Origin: Tardiphaga sp.
GTDB lineage: Bacteria; Pseudomonadota; Alphaproteobacteria; Rhizobiales; Xanthobacteraceae
Reading direction: 5' to 3'
Assembly: GCA_028290325.1 (NCBI GenBank)
Contig: JAQGJY010000180.1
Location: forward strand, 1 to 7,483
Length of the DNA stretch: 7,483 nt
In this document: one piece after another, positions 1-4,900 of the stretch
Layout: each line of letters starts with the position of its first letter
Position numbering within the stretch: position 1 is the stretch's first letter
Translations under genes and position numbers: made by a program
The notes under the pieces: model-generated
What the model was told of the DNA's origin: nothing
Databases searched by the model: none
Seen by the model: the letters and a program-made list of their open reading frames with translations, nothing else

Positions 1-84
1 GCGATCCGCTGATGGGACCGGGCGGCGACGGGTGAGCAGGACGGTGGCACTTCATCTCATTTTGAAGAAGGACGACTGTCTAAA
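1..84 (+). other. 5' leader / upstream region of the nitrate operon (partial)
   Basis: This is the non-coding stretch before nrtA, cut by the window edge. I see no convincing -35/-10 pair, sigma-54 element or strong hairpin; the only pairings found are short and weak, such as GTG 32-34 with CAC 48-50. A purine-rich ribosome-binding stretch lies at 64-72. In Bradyrhizobium the equivalent operon is controlled by the NasS/NasT antitermination pair acting on the leader RNA, and by NtrC. If that holds here, the leader structures and promoter lie mostly upstream of the window. Confidence 0.4.
64..72 (+). promoter_or_regulatory. Ribosome binding site of nrtA
   Basis: The purine run GAAGAAGGA contains the Shine-Dalgarno core AAGGA at 68-72. 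The core lies 12 nt before the ATG at 85, somewhat longer than the 6-9 nt used by the later genes in the operon. No closer core is present. The ATG at 85 is still well supported because the Tat signal begins directly after it. Confidence 0.5.
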
Positions 85-1398
85 ATGCCAAAGCCCCAGA
101 ACCAGACGTCGACATTGTCCCGCCGCCAACTGCTGAAGGCCGGCGCCGGCGCAGCCGCGCTTCTCGCGGCGGCCCGGATGAATTTTCCCGGCGGCGCGTT
201 CGCGCAGGGCGCGGGCCCCGAAGTGAAGGTCGCCAAGCTCGGCTTTATCGCGCTGAGCGATGCCGGTCCGTTGTTCGTCGCCAAGGACAAGGGCCTGTTC
301 GCGAAATACGGGATGCCGGATGTCGAGGTGATGAAGCAGGCGTCGTGGGGCACCACGCGCGACAACCTGGTGCTCGGCTCGGAAGGCAACGGCATCGATG
401 GCGCGCATATCCTCACGCCGATGCCGTATCTGATCTCCGCCGGCAAGGTGACGCAGAACAATCAGCCGACGCCGATGTACATCATGGCACGCCTCAATCT
501 CGACGGTCAGTGCATCTCGGTCGCCAAGGAATACGAGGACATCAAGGTCGGTGTCGATACCGCGCCGTTCAAGGTCGCGCTCGACAAGAAGAAGGCGTCG
601 GGCAAGTCGATCAAGGCGGCGATGACGTTCCCCGGCGGCACGCATGATCTGTGGATCCGCTATTGGCTCGCGGCCGGCGGCATCGATCCGGACAAGGACA
701 TCGAGACGATCGTCGTGCCGCCGCCGCAGATGGTGGCGAACATGAAGGTCGGCACCATGGATTGCTTCTGTGTCGGCGAGCCGTGGAATTCGCAGCTCGT
801 CAACCAGAAGATAGGCTACACCGCGCTGACCACCGGCGAACTCTGGAACAAGCATCCCGAGAAGTCCTTCGCGCTGCGCTCGGCCTATGTCGATAAATAT
901 CCGAAGGCGGCGAAAGCGCTCACCATGGCGATCATGGAAGCGCAGCAATGGTGCGACAAGACAGAGAACCGCGCCGAGCTCGCGGCCATCATGGGCAAGC
1001 GGCAGTGGATCAATTGTCCGGTCGAGGACATCATCGATCGCTCCAGCGGCAAGTTCGACTACGGCATTCCCGGCAAGCTTGTCGAGAATTCGCCGCATGT
1101 CATGAAGTACTGGGCCGACCACGCGTCCTATCCCTATAAGAGCCACGACCTCTGGTTCCTCACCGAGGACATTCGTTGGGGCAAATATGAAGCCGGCTAT
1201 GACGCGAAAGCTCTGATCGAGAAGGTCAACCGCGAAGACATTTGGCGCGAGGCCGCCAAGGACATGGGTGTCGCCGCGTCGGACATTCCGACATCGACAT
1301 CGCGCGGCAAGGAAACCTTCTTCGACGGCAAGGTCTTCGATCCGGAAAATCCCGCGGCCTATCTGAAGTCGCTGGCCATCAAGCGCGTCGAGGTCTGA
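85..1398 (+). CDS. nrtA: Nitrate ABC transporter, periplasmic substrate-binding protein (NrtA family)
   Basis: This 437-residue protein should bind nitrate (possibly nitrite) in the periplasm and deliver it to the NrtB/NrtC importer. The N-terminus is a twin-arginine signal: SRRQLLK at residues 12-18, an Ala/Leu-rich hydrophobic stretch at 19-30, and a likely signal peptidase site after AFA (residue 40). The mature part carries family hallmarks, including SWGTTRDN (87-94), GGTHDLWIRYWL (184-195), PPPQMVANMKVGTMD (212-226) and VGEPWN (230-235). W88, H187, E232 and K260 look like counterparts of nitrate-pocket residues known from cyanobacterial NrtA; I aligned these by eye. The bicarbonate-binding paralogue CmpA has the same fold, but the nitrate reductase downstream favours nitrate. 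Cyanobacterial NrtA is a lipoprotein, whereas this one appears to be Tat-exported and soluble. It is the first gene of the operon, and a hairpin follows it. Confidence 0.93.
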   Translation: MPKPQNQTSTLSRRQLLKAGAGAAALLAAARMNFPGGAFAQGAGPEVKVAKLGFIALSDAGPLFVAKDKGLFAKYGMPDVEVMKQASWGTTRDNLVLGSEGNGIDGAHILTPMPYLISAGKVTQNNQPTPMYIMARLNLDGQCISVAKEYEDIKVGVDTAPFKVALDKKKASGKSIKAAMTFPGGTHDLWIRYWLAAGGIDPDKDIETIVVPPPQMVANMKVGTMDCFCVGEPWNSQLVNQKIGYTALTTGELWNKHPEKSFALRSAYVDKYPKAAKALTMAIMEAQQWCDKTENRAELAAIMGKRQWINCPVEDIIDRSSGKFDYGIPGKLVENSPHVMKYWADHASYPYKSHDLWFLTEDIRWGKYEAGYDAKALIEKVNREDIWREAAKDMGVAASDIPTSTSRGKETFFDGKVFDPENPAAYLKSLAIKRVEV

Positions 1399-1411
1399 CG
1401 ACGTCCAAAGA

Positions 1412-1434
1412 GGCCGCGCGGCAGGCGCGCGGTC
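1412..1434 (+). repeat. GC-rich intercistronic hairpin between nrtA and nrtB
   Basis: The arms 1414-1420 (CCGCGCG) and 1426-1432 (CGCGCGG) pair perfectly over 7 bp around the 5-nt loop GCAGG. A G·U pair (1413/1433) and a G-C pair (1412/1434) extend the stem to 9 bp. No T run follows, so it does not look like a complete Rho-independent terminator. Similar stem-loops after binding-protein genes in ABC importer operons (classically malE-malF) stabilise the upstream message and lower expression of the permease genes. That role is inferred here. Confidence 0.6.
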
Positions 1435-1449
1435 GCTCTCGCTAGCTTC

Positions 1450-1455
1450 AAGGAG
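1450..1455 (+). promoter_or_regulatory. Ribosome binding site of nrtB
   Basis: AAGGAG is the strongest Shine-Dalgarno core in the window. It sits 6 nt before the ATG at 1462. A second in-frame ATG at 1468 is also within range, so the start could be two codons later, but 1462 has the usual spacing. Confidence 0.75.
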
Positions 1456-1461
1456 ATCGCC

Positions 1462-2379
1462 ATGGCCATGCCAGCCAGCAAATCCGATGCCGTGATCGCG
1501 ATGCCGCAAGGCGCCGCATCGGCGAGCGCGGTGTCGTCACCCGTCGTCACGCTGACGCCACCGAAACGCATGACGGAGCCGGGCAAATACGCCAAGAACA
1601 TGCGAGAGATCGCCGCGCGGGTGATTCCGCCGCTGGTCGTCATCACGCTGTTTCTGGTGATCTGGGAGCTGCTCTGCCGCAAGACCGGCGCGACGCTGCC
1701 GCCGCCGTCGAAGGTGATCTCCGACACCAAAGAACTCATCCTGCATCCGTTCTTTGACAATGGCGGCATCGACAAGGGGCTGTTCTGGCATCTGTCGGCG
1801 AGCCTGCAGCGCGTCGCCCTCGGCTATTCGCTCGCGGCACTCGTCGGCGTCGGCCTCGGCACGCTGATCGGCCAGTCGATCTGGGCGATGCGCGGCCTTG
1901 ATCCGATCTTCCAGGTGCTGCGAACCATTCCGCCGCTGGCCTGGCTGCCACTGGCGCTCGCGGCGTTCCGCGACGGCCAGCCCTCGGCGATTTTCGTGAT
2001 CTTCATCACCTCGATCTGGCCGATCATCATCAATACGGCGGTCGGCATCCGCAACATCCCGCAGGATTATCGCAACGTCGCGGCGGTGGTGCGGCTCAAT
2101 CCGATCGAGTTCTTCACCAAGATCATGATCCCGTCGGCCGCGCCTTACATCTTCACCGGCCTGCGGATCGGCATCGGCCTGTCGTGGCTCGCGATCATCG
2201 CCGCTGAAATGCTGATCGGCGGCGTCGGCATCGGCTTCTTCATCTGGGACGCCTGGAATTCCTCGCATATGAGCGAGATCATTCTGGCGTTGTTCTATGT
2301 CGGCATCATCGGCTTCATCCTTGACCGCATGATCGCGCTGCTCGCCAGCGTCGTCACCCGCGGCACCGCGACCAACTGA
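1462..2379 (+). CDS. nrtB: Nitrate ABC transporter, permease protein (NrtB family)
   Basis: This 305-residue inner-membrane protein forms the nitrate channel, probably as a homodimer, for the NrtA/NrtC importer. A hydrophilic Ala/Pro-rich N-terminal tail of about 50 residues precedes the first membrane segment (about 54-71). Further hydrophobic segments lie near 118-138, 157-168, 175-192, 236-258 and 273-297. The cytoplasmic coupling (EAA-type) loop is at about 200-225, ending in FFTKIMIPSAAPYI, where the ATPase would dock. The stretches FTGLRIGIGLSWLAIIAAEM (231-250) and GGVGIGFFIWDAWN (253-266) are typical of NrtB/SsuC/TauC-type permeases and closest to NrtB. CmpB, the bicarbonate relative, cannot be excluded on sequence alone, but the neighbours indicate nitrate. 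The gap to nrtC is 11 nt, implying co-translation. Confidence 0.92.
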   Translation: MAMPASKSDAVIAMPQGAASASAVSSPVVTLTPPKRMTEPGKYAKNMREIAARVIPPLVVITLFLVIWELLCRKTGATLPPPSKVISDTKELILHPFFDNGGIDKGLFWHLSASLQRVALGYSLAALVGVGLGTLIGQSIWAMRGLDPIFQVLRTIPPLAWLPLALAAFRDGQPSAIFVIFITSIWPIIINTAVGIRNIPQDYRNVAAVVRLNPIEFFTKIMIPSAAPYIFTGLRIGIGLSWLAIIAAEMLIGGVGIGFFIWDAWNSSHMSEIILALFYVGIIGFILDRMIALLASVVTRGTATN

Positions 2380-2382
2380 GGA
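2377..2382 (+). promoter_or_regulatory. Ribosome binding site of nrtC overlapping the nrtB stop codon
   Basis: TGAGGA contains both the nrtB stop (TGA, 2377-2379) and the core GAGGA (2378-2382). The core is 8 nt before the nrtC ATG at 2391. This arrangement suggests translational coupling of the permease and ATPase. Confidence 0.65.
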
Positions 2383-2390
2383 TCATCGTC

Positions 2391-3185
2391 ATGGCCCCCT
2401 ATCTGAAACTCGACCACGTCGACAAATCCTTCACCCGCGGCTCGCAGACCACCGAGGTGTTGAAAGACATCAACCTGTCGATCGAGAAAGGCGAATACGT
2501 CTCGATCATCGGCCATTCCGGCTGCGGCAAATCGACGATGCTCAACATCGTCGCCGGTTTGACAACGGCGACGATCGGCGGCGTGCTGCTCGAGGGCCGC
2601 GAGGTCAATTCGCCCGGTCCAGATCGCGCGGTGGTGTTCCAGAACCATAGCCTGCTGCCCTGGCTGACCGTCTATGACAACGTCCGGCTCGGCGTCGACA
2701 AGGTATTCGGCAAAACCAAGTCGCGCGCCGAGCGCCACCAATGGACCATGCACAATCTCGACCTTGTGCAGATGGGCCATGCCAAGGATCGGCGGCCGTC
2801 GGAAGTGTCGGGCGGCATGAAGCAGCGCGTCGGCATCGCCCGCGCGCTGGCGATGGAGCCCAAGGTGCTGCTGCTCGACGAGCCGTTCGGTGCGCTCGAC
2901 GCGCTGACCCGCGCGCATTTGCAGGACTCGGTGATGGCGCTGCACCAGAAGCTCGGCAACACGATCATCATGATCACGCACGATGTCGATGAGGCGGTGT
3001 TGTTGTCGGACCGGATCGTGATGATGACGAACGGCCCGAGCGCGCGAATCGGCGAGATTCTCGATGTGCCGCTGCCGCGCCCGCGCAAGCGGCTCGAACT
3101 GGCGTCGAACGCGACCTATCTCAAGTGCCGCCAGCGCGTGCTGGAATTCCTTTATGAGCGTCATCGCTTCGTCGAGGCCGCGTAG
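2391..3185 (+). CDS. nrtC: Nitrate ABC transporter, ATP-binding protein (NrtC/NrtD family)
   Basis: This 264-residue cytoplasmic ATPase powers the nitrate importer. All nucleotide-binding elements are intact: Walker A GHSGCGKST (41-49), Q-loop Q84 in VVFQNHSLLP, ABC signature SGGMKQR (140-146), Walker B VLLLDEP (159-165, D163/E164), D-loop GALD (167-170) and switch histidine H197 in ITHDVDEA. The length is that of a single nucleotide-binding domain plus a short tail. The NrtA-like C-terminal regulatory domain that makes cyanobacterial NrtC about 660 residues long is absent, so this is structurally NrtD-like. With only one ATPase gene here, a homodimer is likely. The same fold serves sulfonate and taurine importers (SsuB/TauB), so the nitrate assignment rests on the flanking nrtA, nrtB and nasC. 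The symbol nrtC is used for position; nrtD or nasD would be equally defensible. Confidence 0.9.
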   Translation: MAPYLKLDHVDKSFTRGSQTTEVLKDINLSIEKGEYVSIIGHSGCGKSTMLNIVAGLTTATIGGVLLEGREVNSPGPDRAVVFQNHSLLPWLTVYDNVRLGVDKVFGKTKSRAERHQWTMHNLDLVQMGHAKDRRPSEVSGGMKQRVGIARALAMEPKVLLLDEPFGALDALTRAHLQDSVMALHQKLGNTIIMITHDVDEAVLLSDRIVMMTNGPSARIGEILDVPLPRPRKRLELASNATYLKCRQRVLEFLYERHRFVEAA

Positions 3186-3222
3186 CCAAGCCTCTCCGCG
3201 TAGAGCTAACAGAGGATCGTCG
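3186..3222 (+). other. nrtC-globin intergenic gap with possible RBS-masking pairing
   Basis: This 37-nt gap holds the globin ribosome binding site, AGAGGA at 3211-3216, 6 nt before the ATG at 3223. CCTCT at 3191-3195 is complementary to AGAGG at 3211-3215. Part of it (CTCT, 3192-3195) could instead pair with AGAG at 3202-3205 around a 6-nt loop. The two pairings exclude each other and could in principle hide or expose the RBS, but both are short and may be chance. No promoter or terminator is visible, and there is no room for a narK gene. Confidence 0.4.
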
Positions 3223-3648
3223 ATGACCCCCGCGCAAATCTCCCGTGTTCAAGCCAGCTTCGCCGAGGTCGCGCCGATCTCGGAGCAGGCGGCGGGGTTG
3301 TTCTATGACCGCCTGTTCGACATCGCGCCGCAGGTGCGCGCGATGTTTCCGGACGACATGACAGAGCAGCGCAAGAAGCTGATGGCGACACTGGCTTACG
3401 TCGTCGGCGGGCTATCGACGCTCGACACCGTGCTGCCGGCGGCGAGCCAGCTCGCCAAGAAGCACGTCGGCTACGGCGTGACCGCCGAGCATTACCCCGT
3501 CGTCGGAGCGGCCTTGCTGTGGACGCTTGAAAAGGGTCTCGGCGGCGGCTGGACGCCCGATGTCGCCGATGCCTGGGCGGCGGCTTACGGCACGCTGTCC
3601 GGTTACATGATTTCCGAAGCCTACGGCAGCGCACAGGCCGCCGAGTAA
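3223..3648 (+). CDS. bjgb: Single-domain haemoglobin (Bjgb-like, NO-detoxifying globin)
   Basis: This 141-residue protein is a haem globin of the flavohaemoglobin/Vitreoscilla class without the FAD/NAD reductase domain. Matched by eye to E. coli Hmp, the haem-pocket residues are present: B10 Tyr28 (FYDRLF), CD1 Phe42 (MFPDD), E7 Gln49 (TEQRKK), proximal F8 His81 (AKKHVGY) and Tyr91 (AEHYPVVG). The glutamate of the Hmp His-Tyr-Glu triad is less clear: E132 is close but appears offset by one position. The family oxidises NO to nitrate or binds NO and O2. The Bradyrhizobium homologue Bjgb is known to protect against NO made during nitrate assimilation. The frame stays open upstream to 3064 inside nrtC, but the ATG at 3223 is preferred because it follows a good RBS and begins at the normal globin N-terminus. 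The flavoprotein gene starts 9 nt after the stop and could supply electrons to the haem. Confidence 0.92.
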   Translation: MTPAQISRVQASFAEVAPISEQAAGLFYDRLFDIAPQVRAMFPDDMTEQRKKLMATLAYVVGGLSTLDTVLPAASQLAKKHVGYGVTAEHYPVVGAALLWTLEKGLGGGWTPDVADAWAAAYGTLSGYMISEAYGSAQAAE

Positions 3649-3651
3649 GGA
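3647..3651 (+). promoter_or_regulatory. Ribosome binding site selecting the GTG start of the flavoprotein gene
   Basis: AAGGA begins within the globin stop codon (TAA, 3646-3648) and ends 6 nt before the GTG at 3658. This spacing, plus the FAD-binding motif starting a few residues later, fixes a GTG start. The next in-frame ATG would fall inside the FAD motif. Confidence 0.7.
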
Positions 3652-3657
3652 CACGAC

Positions 3658-4899
3658 GTGAGCGAACCTCTGGTCATCATCGGGAACGGCATGGCGGCGG
3701 CGCGACTGGTCGATGAACTCGCCAAATCCGCGCTCGGCCGTTACGCCGTCGCGGTGATCGGCGACGAGCCGCGTCTGGCTTATAACCGCGTGTTGCTATC
3801 ATCGGTGCTGGCGGGCGAAGCGACCTCCGCGGAGATCGAACTGAAATCCGCCGACTGGTGGCGCGGGCGCGGCGTGACGCTGAAATACGGCTGTGTCGCC
3901 ACGGCGTTCGATCCGGCGCGCCGCGAGATCGATATCGCCGGCCATGGCAGCATCAAATATTCCAAGCTTGTGCTCGCGACGGGGTCGACGGCCCTGCGCC
4001 TCAATGTGCCGGGCGCGGACCTGCCGGGCGTGCATACGTTTCGCGACAGCCGCGATGTCGATCATCTGCTGGCGCTTGCGGCCGGCAAGAAGCGCGTCGT
4101 CGTGGTCGGCGGAGGGTTGCTCGGCCTCGAGGCCGCCTATGGCCTTTCGAAAGCCGGCGCCAGCGTGACGTTGATTCATCTGATGGACCGCTTGATGGAG
4201 CGTCAGCTCGACGCGCCCGCAGCCGCGCTCCTGAAGGACGTCGTCGAGCGCAAGGGCATTCTCGTGATGCTCAACGCCAACACGGCCAGCATCCATGGCA
4301 CCGATAAGATCGAAAGCGTCGAACTCAGCGACGGCCGCATGATCGACGCGGACGCGGTCATCTTCGCCGCCGGCATTCGTCCCAACACATCGCTTGCGAA
4401 GAACGCCGGCCTCGATGTCGGGCGCGGCATCATGGTCGGCGATCAGTTGCAGACCAGCCAGGCCGACATCTTCGCGCTCGGCGAATGCGCCGAACATCGT
4501 GGCACCTGCTATGGTCTCGTCGAGCCCGCTTATGAGCAGGCGCGCGTGCTGGCCGCGCATCTCGCCGGTCGCAAGGCATCCTATGCCGGCAGCGTGGTCG
4601 CGACCAATCTCAAGGTCTCCGGCGTCAGCGTGTTTTCGGCCGGTGATTTCATGGCGGCGGACGGGCAGGAGACGATCCTGCTCAACGACGCCAAGCGCGG
4701 CATCTACAAAAAGCTCGTGATCGCCGACGGCAAGCTGACCGGCGCGGTGCTGGTGGGCGATACCCGCGACGCGCTGTGGTATCTCGAGCTCATTCGCGGC
4801 AATGCGGCGATCGCGCCGATGCGCGGCGATATCATGTTCGGCAAGGCGCTGGCGTTGCGAAACCTTCCGGCGACGGACCAGCGGCAGCAGGCAGCGTGA
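3658..4899 (+). CDS. flp: FAD-dependent NAD(P)H oxidoreductase (Flp; NirB-N-terminal-like electron donor)
   Basis: This 413-residue cytoplasmic flavoprotein starts with GTG. It has the two-dinucleotide-fold architecture of the pyridine nucleotide-disulfide oxidoreductase family: an FAD motif GNGMAA (9-14), the LVLATGST strand (105-112), an NAD(P)H motif VVVVGGGLLGLEAA (147-160) and the second FAD motif DIFALGECAEH (270-280). The stretch GLVEPAYEQARVLA (286-299) and the C-terminal part resemble the N-terminal module of NirB/NasB-type nitrite reductases. However, the [2Fe-2S] (BFD-like) and sirohaem domains of NirB are missing, so it cannot reduce nitrite itself. The Bradyrhizobium counterpart, Flp, is proposed to move electrons from NAD(P)H to NasC and possibly to the globin. 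It could otherwise be annotated as a rubredoxin/ferredoxin reductase-like protein. The 1-nt gap to nasC suggests coupled, roughly matched synthesis of the two partners. Confidence 0.88.
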   Translation: MSEPLVIIGNGMAAARLVDELAKSALGRYAVAVIGDEPRLAYNRVLLSSVLAGEATSAEIELKSADWWRGRGVTLKYGCVATAFDPARREIDIAGHGSIKYSKLVLATGSTALRLNVPGADLPGVHTFRDSRDVDHLLALAAGKKRVVVVGGGLLGLEAAYGLSKAGASVTLIHLMDRLMERQLDAPAAALLKDVVERKGILVMLNANTASIHGTDKIESVELSDGRMIDADAVIFAAGIRPNTSLAKNAGLDVGRGIMVGDQLQTSQADIFALGECAEHRGTCYGLVEPAYEQARVLAAHLAGRKASYAGSVVATNLKVSGVSVFSAGDFMAADGQETILLNDAKRGIYKKLVIADGKLTGAVLVGDTRDALWYLELIRGNAAIAPMRGDIMFGKALALRNLPATDQRQQAA

Positions 4900-4900
4900 A

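Noticed and set aside
1..84. NasT (ANTAR) target made of paired hexaloop hairpins in the leader
   Set aside because: Only weak 3-bp pairings are found, with no hexaloop of the expected kind. If such an element exists it lies upstream of the window.
1412..1434. Rho-independent terminator after nrtA
   Set aside because: The stem is strong but no T run follows; the next bases are GCTCTCGCTAGC. Read-through into nrtB is required for the importer.
52..1509. Long open frame on the minus strand opposite nrtA (485 codons)
   Set aside because: It mirrors the codon pattern of nrtA in a high-GC genome. The translation is Arg/Asp/His-rich with no recognisable domain, while the + strand has clear NrtA motifs.
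3064..3222. Extended 194-residue version of the globin starting inside nrtC
   Set aside because: The extra 53 residues are Arg/Ser-rich and overlap nrtC coding sequence. A good RBS and the normal globin start are at 3223.
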